The notes below the pieces were generated by a model that saw only the letters and a program-made list of their open reading frames with translations, was not told where the DNA came from and did no database searches. From the NCBI RefSeq assembly GCF_009363435.1, contig NZ_CP045354.1:3872501-3936500 (forward strand): a stretch of 64,000 nucleotides of DNA, given 5' to 3'. Positions 55,037 through 63,576 of the stretch are shown piece by piece (the stretch's first letter is position 1; every line of letters starts with the position of its first letter). The translations under genes and the position numbers were made by a program. This DNA comes from Labrenzia sp. THAF82. GTDB taxonomy: Bacteria > Pseudomonadota > Alphaproteobacteria > Rhizobiales > Stappiaceae.

Positions 55037-55350
55037 TCATCCACCCAGCCGGTTGCACCTGAACTGAAAGCGATATTCGCTGAACTGGAACTAAAAAACA
55101 ATGAATACGATGCAAGACACAGATTTACCCCCGTTAAACTTGAAATTGTCTTGCTGAAACTTGGCCTGACCTAGACCCTCTCAGTTTCAAAGAGCGAAGA
55201 ACTAATATTACCCGTATTTTTTACAATAGATATCTTTTGATCACTCAACAAATGCAGGGCTCTTCCTGGCTAAATTTGAAGCGGATGTTATTTGCCTATC
55301 GCGTCGTATCCCGGTTATGATCAGCTCAGCGGGACCAGCAAGTACCTGAG
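55037..55350. other. 314-bp divergent region
   Basis: It separates the GGDEF-EAL gene (minus) from the small membrane protein gene (plus). It is AT-rich at 55190-55260, which is probably where both promoters lie. No gene, clear sigma70 pair or repeat stands out. Confidence 0.4.
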
Positions 55351-55947
55351 ATGCAGACCACACAACGTCCAAGCCTTTCAATTGCCACTGAGCACATGAC
55401 GCGCGCGCCTGCGCAGCCAACGCTGCAACTGCGTGCTCATGGCGCTATGGCAAAACCGGCATCTGCAATCGTCACCTATATCAAGATTATTGCGCCAAGT
55501 GCGCTCACTGCAGCATTGTGGACGCATGTTTGGCTCGGCTCATTTGGGTCCATTGTGATGGCGGTTGCGGTGATGGGGGCTTTTTTGGTCCTTTCACGTT
55601 TGTTCTTTGCAGTCGGCAAGCACAATGGATGGGCGCGCCGGGTCGCATTTGGCGAAAGAATTTGGCTCAACCGGATGGTGGTGCCTATCCCGCAAAACCT
55701 CAACTTCAGAATTACCACCCTTTACCTTGTATTTTGGACAGGCACCCTTGTCGCAATAACAGGCGGCTTTACCGCGTCGCTGCTACTCGCTCTTTCGGGC
55801 CTTACGGTCGCCTATGCCACACAATTTGTCTGTTTCCGCAAATTGATCCATCTTCACAGCATCATGCAGGACAAAGCTCCCCTTTACCGTTTCTGGTCCA
55901 TTGAAGCGGTCAACGACAACTCCAAAGCTGGACGGCAAAGCGCCTGA
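55351..55947 (+). CDS. Multi-span membrane protein of unknown function
   Basis: This 198-residue protein has a polar 40-residue N-terminus followed by two hydrophobic hairpins (about 45-88 and 122-160), suggesting four spans. Between them lies a basic loop (GKHNGWARRVAFGERIWLNR). A C-terminal polar tail ends VNDNSKAGRQSA. No family is recognised. The ATG at 55351 lacks a strong ribosome site; ATG 55396 (MTRAPAQPT) is an alternative. It converges on speB. Confidence 0.6.
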   Translation: MQTTQRPSLSIATEHMTRAPAQPTLQLRAHGAMAKPASAIVTYIKIIAPSALTAALWTHVWLGSFGSIVMAVAVMGAFLVLSRLFFAVGKHNGWARRVAFGERIWLNRMVVPIPQNLNFRITTLYLVFWTGTLVAITGGFTASLLLALSGLTVAYATQFVCFRKLIHLHSIMQDKAPLYRFWSIEAVNDNSKAGRQSA

Positions 55948-55985
55948 ACCGGCTTCGGGATCCTTTATCCAGTCATGATGGATCG

Positions 55986-56948
55986 TCAGGTTGCTTTGGA
56001 CCTCCGCTCGGCCAAAAGCCCGATATATGTCAGCGCAACACTCGCACCTGCAATTGATGTGGTATCCGCGTGGTCATACGCCGGTGCAACCTCCACCACA
56101 TCGCCCCCGACAAAATTCAGTGTTCCGAGTTCACGTAAGATGGACAAAGCCTCTCGTGACGAAAGCCCTCCAGATACTGGTGTTCCTGTGCCAGGAGCAA
56201 ATGCCGGGTCCAGGCAGTCGATATCGAACGTCATATAGGCTGCCCCTTCCCCAACCCGGTTCTTGATCCGTTCAACGACACCCCTGATACCCAAATCATC
56301 CATCTCGTGACCGTAGATAATCTCCAGACCGCAGGTTTCGGGGGCATGCGTGCGTATGCCAATTTGAATGGAGCGGTTCGCGTCAATCAGCCCTTCGCGG
56401 ACGGCACGGCCTGTAAAGGTACCATGATCTATTCGGTCGCCCTCATCTGACCAGGTGTCCTGATGCGCATCGAATTGAACAAGCGCGAGCGGTCCGTGCT
56501 TTGCCACATGTGCCTTCAAAAGCGGATAGGTGACGAAGTGATCGCCCCCAATAGAAAACAGATGCGTATCGCTTGAAAGGATCGTGGATGCCTGTGCCTG
56601 GATATGCCCCGGAATATCTGCATTCTTTCCATAGTCGAAAACGCAATCGCCATAGTCTACGCAGGCAAGGTTTTCGAAGGGGTCCATTTGAAAGGGGTAT
56701 TGAGGGTCCCCATCAAAAATGGCTGAGGCCCTGCGTACGCCCTGCGGGCCGAAACGTGCTCCAGGTCTGTTTGACACCGAGGCATCAAAAGGTATTCCCC
56801 AGATGGCCAAGTCGACATTCGATAAATCTCGACTGTAGCGACGCCGCATGAAAGACAATGCTCCGGCATAGGTCGGTTCATGCGAACCTCCTTTGACGCT
56901 CTTTCCCAAGAATGCGTTGTCGGTCGGGCGAGGCAAATCCGATGTCAT
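55986..56948 (-). CDS. speB: Agmatinase
   Basis: This 320-residue ureohydrolase has the dinuclear manganese motifs SIGGDHFVTYP, LVQFDAHQDTW and MTFDIDCLDPAFAPGTGTP. It would convert agmatine to putrescine and urea; related guanidino-acid hydrolases (for example guanidinobutyrase) share these motifs, so the substrate is likely but not proven. The N-terminal GIPFDASVSNRPGARFGPQG is typical. Start ATG 56948. Confidence 0.9.
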   Translation of the reverse strand: MTSDLPRPTDNAFLGKSVKGGSHEPTYAGALSFMRRRYSRDLSNVDLAIWGIPFDASVSNRPGARFGPQGVRRASAIFDGDPQYPFQMDPFENLACVDYGDCVFDYGKNADIPGHIQAQASTILSSDTHLFSIGGDHFVTYPLLKAHVAKHGPLALVQFDAHQDTWSDEGDRIDHGTFTGRAVREGLIDANRSIQIGIRTHAPETCGLEIIYGHEMDDLGIRGVVERIKNRVGEGAAYMTFDIDCLDPAFAPGTGTPVSGGLSSREALSILRELGTLNFVGGDVVEVAPAYDHADTTSIAGASVALTYIGLLAERRSKAT

Positions 56949-57338
56949 GTCGTTATCCCTGGGGCGTCAAGCGCGCTTTTCGAGGTGAACCAGATCGTAT
57001 TTCTGTCATAACCGTCTGATTGCGCATAGGATTAAATCGGTCGGTTCGGACGTCCAAATATCACAAAGAGCGATTGCCTTACGTCAAATCCCTTTAAAGC
57101 ATCTCTCATATTTGGGTGGCTTCCAAGGGGCCGCTATTTCCTTTGACCAAAGCGCAAATAGACCCGACGAGGTCGCTAGCAACGCAATTCAAATGTTCTT
57201 TGCTCCGATCACGACCAAGACTGGAAATCGCCACACCCCCATCATCAACTTAAAGATGCACAATGCATCAGAACGCCTTCTTGATTGAAGTAACCGACAC
57301 TTTACGTTACGTTATTTTAGTATTTTTGGAGGCGCAGG
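56949..57338. other. 390-bp divergent region between speB and an unknown gene
   Basis: No gene is supported. Near the right end, TTTACGTTACGTTATTTT (57301-57318) is AT-rich and promoter-like, and GGAGGCGCAGG directly precedes the ATG at 57339. The left part serves the speB start. No repeat of note. Confidence 0.45.
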
Positions 57339-58274
57339 ATGTCTGATACTCAGGAAACCTCGGCGCAAGCACCGGTCAAGGAAAAGAAGAAGTCCAACCA
57401 GGAAAGTAGACCCGGATCGGTAAGTCCGGTCACAATGATGACCGTCTATCTGTGCGCTGCGATTGGCGGAACCATTACGGCCATTGCCGATATCGTACAG
57501 AAAGAACAAGCGTCTGCAGTTCTGAAGATGACATCAGTTTCGGCCCGTCATCTCGATCTGGCGGTTCCCCCGCTCTACGTTTTTGCGATTGTAGTCGTTC
57601 TTGGCGTCCTCCTCTGCTTCGTCTTCCAGCCAAACAATCGGCGGGCAGGATTTGCGGTTGGAGCTGGCGTCATTGCCTCAATAATGACCGTTACACCATA
57701 TCAACCGCTCAAATCGGGCTTGCCCACGGCACCTGACAGCAGTCAGGAGGACAGTCTCAACCTGCCAACGAACAAGACCATTCAACTGGCCTCGTCCGAT
57801 TTTGGCGGGCTCATGCTTGCAATGGATATTGTCGACCTAGCAATTGTTCCCGTGAAAAACGACCTCGCGATTCCCGTTGAAGTCAAAGTCTCGTTTTTCG
57901 ATCGGAATGCGCGTCGACCCTATGAACAGGTTCAGGCTATTGCCGCCGGCCAGACGGCGGTATTCGAGTTCTCTGCCAAAGCTGCCAAGGGTCAAGTCAA
58001 CGGTGAGCTGTTCATCCAAGTCGGTGGCGAGCGATCGAGCTACGTAAGTGTAAGTGGCAGTGGTCCTTACCGATCAAACACACTGCTGCTGACAAAAGCT
58101 GTCCCCTCTTTTGCGCAATCACAGATCAACAAGGACGCGCTCAATTCATATTCCACCACAACGACACGCGCCCCTCGCCCAGCCAGTGACAGCGAAGTTC
58201 GCCAGATCTACAACAAACCGACAGGTTTTTTTAACAGCCTGCAGCAAAAGTTGCTGACACCGAAAAAGTGGTGA
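57339..58274 (+). CDS. Membrane-anchored protein of unknown function with soluble C-terminal domain
   Basis: This 311-residue protein begins with a Lys/Ser-rich cytoplasmic tail (residues 1-30), then two to three spans (about 32-50, 78-98, 104-122). The remaining about 185 residues are soluble and probably periplasmic. The middle (FDRNARRPYEQVQAIAAGQTA) looks beta-rich. The last 70 residues are Ser/Thr/Pro-rich and end QQKLLTPKKW. No domain is recognised. ATG 57339 follows a strong GGAGG site, so expression is likely. Confidence 0.6.
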   Translation: MSDTQETSAQAPVKEKKKSNQESRPGSVSPVTMMTVYLCAAIGGTITAIADIVQKEQASAVLKMTSVSARHLDLAVPPLYVFAIVVVLGVLLCFVFQPNNRRAGFAVGAGVIASIMTVTPYQPLKSGLPTAPDSSQEDSLNLPTNKTIQLASSDFGGLMLAMDIVDLAIVPVKNDLAIPVEVKVSFFDRNARRPYEQVQAIAAGQTAVFEFSAKAAKGQVNGELFIQVGGERSSYVSVSGSGPYRSNTLLLTKAVPSFAQSQINKDALNSYSTTTTRAPRPASDSEVRQIYNKPTGFFNSLQQKLLTPKKW

Positions 58275-58426
58275 AATTGGTTGTTGCCTGACCAAACAGG
58301 TTTTGGGGTGCCTGTGCTGATTTCAGCGATAGACTTCAGATTTCATTGTTCCCGTCCGGGCACGCGCTTAAACTCGTGTGTTGGCGAATCCATTTCCAAT
58401 CCTTATCGGGACAAGGCCCTCATTTT

Positions 58427-59731
58427 TTGGCTGACCAAAGTATCAAAATCCTGCGAGGCAGGCTGCTCACCTTCCAAACATGTCCGCAAGGACCGGACGA
58501 TGTAAGCGCTTATTCCTATGAACCGGACGGTGCACTGCTGATTTCAGACGGAAAAATCCTCAAACGCGGCACGTATTCGGATGTCCGCACAAATGCACCG
58601 GACGGTACACAGGTTGTGGATCACCAACCACACTTGATTGTCCCGGGGTTTATCGACACGCATATCCACTTCCCTCAGGCACAAGTAATCGCATCCTGGG
58701 CAGATCAGCTTCTTGACTGGCTCAACGACTACACGTTTCCCGCAGAAATTCGTTTTGCCGACAAGGCCCATGGCAAGCGGATCGCCAGCGAGTTCTATGA
58801 CGCACTTCTTTCCAACGGTACCACGACGGCCGTTGCCTATTGTTCCAGTCACCGGAACTCAGTCGACGCCTATTTCGAGGAAGCCGAAGCGCGTGGAATG
58901 CTGATGCTCGGCGGCAAGACAATGATGGATCGAAATGCGCCACCCGAACTTTGTGATACGGCGCAAAGCTCATACGACGACAGCAAGGCACTTCTTTCAA
59001 AGTGGCATGGACGCGGCAGGGCTCACTACGTCATCACGCCTCGATTTGCGATCACTTCGACGCCGGAACAATTGGAAGCTGCAGGAACACTTTTGAAAGA
59101 GCACCCTGCATGCCATTTGCAAACGCATATCAACGAGAACCACAATGAAATTGCCTATACGCAGGAGCTCTATCCTGATGCTGCTCATTATCTGGGCGTC
59201 TATGAGAGCTTTGGCCTTCTCGGTTCCAAGACACTCCTGGGTCACTGCATCCACATGACTGGTCACGAACTCCAGGTGATGAGGGAAACCAGATCAATTG
59301 CGGTCTTTTGCCCAACTTCAAACCTTTTCCTGGGAAGTGGCCTCTTCGACAAATCAGGGATGGAAAGCGCTGGCATCAGGACTGCAATCGCAACCGATGT
59401 CGGCGGCGGGACAAATTATTCAATGCTTCGAACCCTGGATGAAGGCTACAAGGTTTTGCAGCTTCAACGCCAACGCATGCATCCGCTCACCAGTTTCTAT
59501 TGGATGACACTAGGAAATGCCGAAGCCCTCTCCCTATCCGACAGGATCGGAACACTGGAACCGGAAACTGATGCAGACGTCGTGGTGTTGAATGCCAATG
59601 CGACCCCGCCAATGGCTTTGCGCATGGAAACTGTCGAAACACTTTCTGAAGAGCTCTTTGTGCTGCAGACCTTGGGCGATGACCGCTCCGTTGTTGAGAC
59701 CTACGTCTCCGGTTCACCTTCGAAGATGTAA
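58427..59731 (+). CDS. guaD: Guanine deaminase
   Basis: The open frame begins at 58346, but the family start corresponds to TTG 58427 (AAGG nearby), giving 434 residues beginning with an ADQSIKILRGRLLTF-type N-terminus. This amidohydrolase converts guanine to xanthine. Zinc ligands are PGFIDTHIHFPQ, His in LQTHINEN, His in LGHCIHM and Asp in TDVGGGTNYSML. The surrounding motifs (CPTSNLFLGSGLF) are typical of GuaD rather than of cytosine deaminase or AtzA relatives. Monocistronic. Confidence 0.94.
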   Translation: MADQSIKILRGRLLTFQTCPQGPDDVSAYSYEPDGALLISDGKILKRGTYSDVRTNAPDGTQVVDHQPHLIVPGFIDTHIHFPQAQVIASWADQLLDWLNDYTFPAEIRFADKAHGKRIASEFYDALLSNGTTTAVAYCSSHRNSVDAYFEEAEARGMLMLGGKTMMDRNAPPELCDTAQSSYDDSKALLSKWHGRGRAHYVITPRFAITSTPEQLEAAGTLLKEHPACHLQTHINENHNEIAYTQELYPDAAHYLGVYESFGLLGSKTLLGHCIHMTGHELQVMRETRSIAVFCPTSNLFLGSGLFDKSGMESAGIRTAIATDVGGGTNYSMLRTLDEGYKVLQLQRQRMHPLTSFYWMTLGNAEALSLSDRIGTLEPETDADVVVLNANATPPMALRMETVETLSEELFVLQTLGDDRSVVETYVSGSPSKM

Positions 59732-59754
59732 CATCAGCTGGTCCGGCTTCTGTC

Positions 59755-60996
59755 CTAAAGCCTGTCTGGTTGGGCTTGAACTGTTTTGCGAAGTGCGATT
59801 GCCTGAAACACAAGCATGCAAAGTGCTGTGAAGGCAAAAACACTGAGCACTATCGACGACATCCCAAAAACCGGACCAAACCCAACTGCTTGCAGCAACG
59901 GCGTCAGCAACAGGGGCGATATCACTTGGCCCATGAACATTGCAGTCGTCACCATTCCCGAAACCCTGCCACGCTTGCTCTGTGGTGCCACACTTAACGC
60001 AACCAGAAAGAGCGCTGGTTGGACCAGAGCGTAACCTGCGCCAATCTGCACAGCCCCGCCAAGAACCGTTGGCCAACTTGCATCCACCGAGAGTGTCGCA
60101 AATCCAGTGCCCATCAACGCAAACCCCAGGGCAAATGTTGCACGCAACCCTAGGAAACCACTTATGCGCTTGAACACCATGGCCACGCAGCCGCCAGTGA
60201 GCGTCAATGCACCCAATCCAATCGCAGTACCCGACGCGCCATCCATTCCGTTCTCCGACAAAAAGAAAGGAAGCTGACTTGGCATCAAGAAGAAGAGCAT
60301 CACAGTTGCCGTTGTGAGCAACGACAAGGCTGATGCACGCAAAAACCAGTTTCCATCAGATGGTGCATTCTGACCTTCGGGCGCTGGTTCCCGATTGGCC
60401 GCATATTCTCTCTCTCGGCGCAACAGGGGCAACAAAAGCGGCAACAGCAAAAACGGCAATGCGTAGATCAAGAATGGCCAACGAGGCGAATACCCCGCAA
60501 GGAAACCAGCGAAGCCAATGTACAAGAACCCGCTGAAGTTAATGGCGGCTGTTTGCAACCCCATGAAAGCACTGCGGCGATTGCCTTCAAAGAGGTCACC
60601 GACCAAGGCAACTTGAGCTGTCATGGTCAAGGCAACGGCAATACCAAGAACTAAGCGGCTAACCAGAACGGAGAACAGGTCAGGCAGATAAGCGCCTGCA
60701 CTGCCGCTCAACGCAAACAGTATGACGCCTGAAACCAGAAGGGGTGCGCGGCCAAATCGGTCTGCGAACATCCCGGCAATCGGTGCCACAAGCACCACTG
60801 TGAGCGAAGGTGCAGCCACTAGAAAACGCGTGAGATATGCAGCCTGTACGTTGCCGGAAAAGGCTTTCTCAAGCTCTGGCAGAGCTGGACTGATGGTGGC
60901 GTTTGCCATGATTTTGAGTGTCGCAACCAAAAGCAAAGCGATGGTTGTTTTCTGCAACCAGATTGGCGGGCGCGAGGAATTCTCATTGCGGGGCAC
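59755..60996 (-). CDS. MFS-type efflux transporter
   Basis: This is a 12-span MFS carrier. The frame opens at 61062, but that position lies on the -35 element of the MerR-type promoter, so it cannot be the start. GTG 60996, eight bases after AAGGA, gives 413 residues with a 15-residue cytoplasmic tail before the first span. The loop motif FADRFGRAPLLVSG after span 2 is the MFS motif A, and LGIAVALTMTAQVALVGDLF is the antiporter-like motif. An arabinose-efflux/drug-exporter type is likely; the substrate is unknown. It is divergent from the MerR gene. Confidence 0.85.
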   Translation of the reverse strand: MPRNENSSRPPIWLQKTTIALLLVATLKIMANATISPALPELEKAFSGNVQAAYLTRFLVAAPSLTVVLVAPIAGMFADRFGRAPLLVSGVILFALSGSAGAYLPDLFSVLVSRLVLGIAVALTMTAQVALVGDLFEGNRRSAFMGLQTAAINFSGFLYIGFAGFLAGYSPRWPFLIYALPFLLLPLLLPLLRREREYAANREPAPEGQNAPSDGNWFLRASALSLLTTATVMLFFLMPSQLPFFLSENGMDGASGTAIGLGALTLTGGCVAMVFKRISGFLGLRATFALGFALMGTGFATLSVDASWPTVLGGAVQIGAGYALVQPALFLVALSVAPQSKRGRVSGMVTTAMFMGQVISPLLLTPLLQAVGFGPVFGMSSIVLSVFAFTALCMLVFQAIALRKTVQAQPDRL

Positions 60997-61031
60997 GGCT
61001 GTTGTCCTTGAACATTTATCGGAATCGCGCA

Positions 61032-61062
61032 ACCCTACAAGTTCAAGTCGACTTGAGGTCAA
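61032..61062 (-). promoter_or_regulatory. MerR-type promoter of the MFS gene (19-bp spacer with central palindrome)
   Basis: On the minus strand: -35 TTGACC (61062-61057), a 19-bp spacer, and -10 TAGGGT (61037-61032). The spacer holds the perfect palindrome TCAAGTC-GACTTGA (61043-61056), exactly the layout of MerR-activated promoters such as those of SoxR and MerR. The overlong spacer makes the promoter poor until the regulator twists it. The sequence resembles the SoxR box, although the neighbouring regulator lacks the SoxR iron-sulfur cysteines. Confidence 0.8.
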
Positions 61063-61065
61063 GAG

Positions 61066-61503
61066 ATGAAATTATTGGATATTTCAGAATTATCGAAATC
61101 AACCGGCATCGCTGCTTCGGCCCTGCGCCATTATGAGGAGAAAGGCCTGATTGCCTCCATCGGGCGCCGAGGTATGAAGCGTCTCTTCGCACCGGATATC
61201 ATTGATCAACTTGCACTCATCAACCTCGGCAAAGCAGGTGGGTTTTCGCTCGACGAGATAAAGACAATGTTTGGCCCGGATGGGCGCCCTGCTCTGTCCA
61301 GGCAAAAACTTCACGCGCGTGTGGATGAGCTGGACAGGCAAATCGAGAGGCTGAACGCATTACGTGATATGATCCGTCACGTCGCCGAGTGCCCGGCACC
61401 CAGCCATATGGAATGTCCAAAGTTTCAAAAACTGATCAAAATCAGTAGCAAAAGGTCACTTGGGAACTCACCAACGGCGCCGACCTGGTCGCGCTCAAAG
61501 TGA
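61066..61503 (+). CDS. MerR-family transcription regulator
   Basis: This 145-residue regulator has the MerR winged helix (LLDISELSKSTGIAASALRH, YEEKGLI, then MKRLFAPDI) and a long dimerisation helix (about 82-112). The effector region has only Cys-x7-Cys (CPAPSHMECPKF), without the SoxR Cys-x2-Cys-x-Cys-x5-Cys cluster or a CueR/MerR metal loop. The ligand is therefore open: a metal, thiol or hydrophobic compound. ATG 61066 has GAGG seven bases upstream. It abuts the predicted operator, which it probably binds to activate the MFS gene and control itself. Confidence 0.9.
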   Translation: MKLLDISELSKSTGIAASALRHYEEKGLIASIGRRGMKRLFAPDIIDQLALINLGKAGGFSLDEIKTMFGPDGRPALSRQKLHARVDELDRQIERLNALRDMIRHVAECPAPSHMECPKFQKLIKISSKRSLGNSPTAPTWSRSK

Positions 61504-61506
61504 CGC

Positions 61507-62904
61507 TCACCTTCGAGAAAAGAACAACACCACTTGCCTTGCTTGACGCTGAAAAAGGCCAGGACCGCTGGCTTCCTCGTGTCGAATTTCCACGTTGCGG
61601 ATCACATGGCGCACCAGCAGCAAAGAGGCGATCCCGAAGACGACCCCACCAGCGGCCTGACCGATTAACACGCCAGGTGCTCCGAAAAGAGTCCCACCGA
61701 TCCAAACGAATGGGATCGTACCAAGCGTGTGCCTGCCCCAGTTCATCCAGGTGGAATAAAAAGGTCTGCCCAGGTTGTTGAAGAACGCATTGGACACAAA
61801 GAGTGCGCCATTGAAAAAGAATGCAAGCGCGAGCGGACCACAAAACAAGTAAATCAATGTCAGTGCCAAACCGCTAGCATCGAACAAATGGACGATCGGA
61901 CCGCGCAGAAAATAGAGTGCAAGCGCAGCCGTCCCGACAACGATCGCGGTAAACAACAACGATTCACGCAGCACACTACGAACCCGGTCATACTTTGCAG
62001 CACCGTAGTTCTGACCCACAATCGGTCCGATTGCACCGGACAAGGCAAATATTGTCGCAAAGGCAAGTGGTGACATACGCGCCACAACGGCCATGCCAGC
62101 AACCGCCTCCTCCCCGTATTCGGCCATGGATCTGGTTACCCAGGCCTGTCCAACAGGTGTCGCAAGTTGAGTGAGGATCGCGGGAAACGCGATTGCTGAA
62201 ATGGGTGGAAGGTCGATCAGCAGTTTTTTCGCCCTTGGCAGGCTCAATCCACCATGGTGGCGAATGAGAGGCGCCAGTGCGAAGAAGGCGATAGCGACCC
62301 GAGACGCTGCACTTGCAAGTGCTGCACCGGTCAATTCCAGATCCAGCCCGAAAATCAGGATGGGATCGAGGATCGCATTTACCAGACCACCCGCAATCGT
62401 CGACATCATTGCTCTTTTGGCATCGCCATGGGCACGCAAGATCGCCCCACCTGCCATGCCAAGAAGAAGTAAGGGCAAGGTGGGCACTATGATCGCCAGG
62501 TAGTGAACGGCAAGCTCGTGGGTTTGTTCTCGAGCGCCCATGAGAGAGACTAGTTCATCCAACGAAAACCAGACGGCGACAGCAAATACGCTACAAAAAA
62601 TTACGCCAACCGTCAGAGCGTTAGCTGCCTGTTGACGCGCCATCTCTTTGTCTCCGGCGCCCAGTGCTCTGGCGACAAGTGCGCCTGCTGCAATGGCAAC
62701 GCCGATGTTGAACGACGTGGTGAAAAAAAGAATAGCCCCGGCATATCCGACAGCTGCCGCCAATTCGGCTTTGCCAAGCATTGAGATGAAGATCATGTCG
62801 ACGAAATCGACCGCAAATATCGCCATCAGGCCGACAGAAGAGGTCAAAGACATCACTGTGATGTGACGGAACAAGTTTCCGGTGAGAAATTTTGCCTGGT
62901 TCAT
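61507..62904 (-). CDS. MATE-family multidrug/Na+ or H+ antiporter
   Basis: The frame opens at 63174, but ATG 62904 follows AAGG and begins MNQAKFLTGNLFRHITVMS, the usual MATE N-terminus, giving 465 residues and about twelve spans. Landmarks are FAVDFVDMIFISMLGKAELAA in the first half and FALSGAIGPIVGQNYGAAKYDR in the second. It would expel cationic drugs or dyes in exchange for Na+ or H+. It is convergent with the MerR gene, 3 bp apart, and 128 bp from the rpsI terminator. Confidence 0.9.
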   Translation of the reverse strand: MNQAKFLTGNLFRHITVMSLTSSVGLMAIFAVDFVDMIFISMLGKAELAAAVGYAGAILFFTTSFNIGVAIAAGALVARALGAGDKEMARQQAANALTVGVIFCSVFAVAVWFSLDELVSLMGAREQTHELAVHYLAIIVPTLPLLLLGMAGGAILRAHGDAKRAMMSTIAGGLVNAILDPILIFGLDLELTGAALASAASRVAIAFFALAPLIRHHGGLSLPRAKKLLIDLPPISAIAFPAILTQLATPVGQAWVTRSMAEYGEEAVAGMAVVARMSPLAFATIFALSGAIGPIVGQNYGAAKYDRVRSVLRESLLFTAIVVGTAALALYFLRGPIVHLFDASGLALTLIYLFCGPLALAFFFNGALFVSNAFFNNLGRPFYSTWMNWGRHTLGTIPFVWIGGTLFGAPGVLIGQAAGGVVFGIASLLLVRHVIRNVEIRHEEASGPGLFQRQARQVVLFFSRR

Positions 62905-63032
62905 GACGCCTTGGGACGGTTCGGTCGAAAACCCCAGTGGATGTCGGATGTCATTTGCCACACACAAGAACGATCCGGACAGCCCATTAAACAGGAAAAG
63001 ACATGAGGGCCTAAGCCCAAACTTTTGGAAAC

Positions 63033-63065
63033 AAAAAAGCCTGCCGGAACAAGCCGGCAGGCTTT
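63033..63065 (-). terminator. Strong intrinsic terminator of the rplM-rpsI operon
   Basis: On the minus strand, AAAGCCTGCCGG (63065-63054) and CCGGCAGGCTTT (63047-63036) pair over 12 bp around a six-base loop (CTTGTT), followed by three more T. It lies 33 bp after the rpsI stop and isolates the ribosomal operon from the MATE gene. Confidence 0.93.
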
Positions 63066-63097
63066 GAAGGTCTTTGGCGTAACAGTCCTTTGAGCGA

Positions 63098-63574
63098 TTA
63101 ACGCTTGGAGAACTGGAACGAACGGCGTGCTTTGCGCTTGCCGAACTTCTTACGTTCAACAACGCGGCTGTCACGTGTGAGGAAGCCGTTTTTCTTCAAA
63201 ATACCGCGAAGCTCAGGCTCGTAGTGTGTCAGGGCCTTGGAGAGACCGTGACGTACAGCACCTGCCTGACCGGAAAGTCCACCGCCGGTGACAGTCGCAA
63301 TGACGTCATACTGACCGGCACGGTCCGTCAACATGATCGGCTGTTGCAGGATCATCTGGAGGACAGGACGAGCAAAATACTCAGTATAGTCCTTCTTGTT
63401 GATCACGATCTTGCCAGTGCCCGGCTTGATCCATACGCGCGCAATAGCGTCTTTACGTTTGCCAGTCGCATATGCGCGACCTTGTGCGTCCAACTTCTGA
63501 ACGTGGACCGGTGCTTCAGGGGCTGCGGTTTCGACCGCGCCGCCCAATTCTTCCAAGGATTGCAGCTCAGCCAT
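63098..63574 (-). CDS. rpsI: 30S ribosomal protein S9
   Basis: This 158-residue S9 has an alphaproteobacterial-type N-terminal extension of about 30 residues before the conserved [39 protein letters not shown] and the Arg-rich end [14 protein letters not shown] (the C-terminal tail that reaches the P-site tRNA) are both present. It starts 2 bp after rplM, so translation is likely coupled. Confidence 0.97.
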   Translation of the reverse strand: MAELQSLEELGGAVETAAPEAPVHVQKLDAQGRAYATGKRKDAIARVWIKPGTGKIVINKKDYTEYFARPVLQMILQQPIMLTDRAGQYDVIATVTGGGLSGQAGAVRHGLSKALTHYEPELRGILKKNGFLTRDSRVVERKKFGKRKARRSFQFSKR

Positions 63575-63576
63575 CG

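Noticed and set aside
61066..61503. Naming the MerR-family regulator SoxR because of the SoxR-like operator
   Set aside because: SoxR needs a four-cysteine iron-sulfur cluster motif; only Cys-x7-Cys is present.
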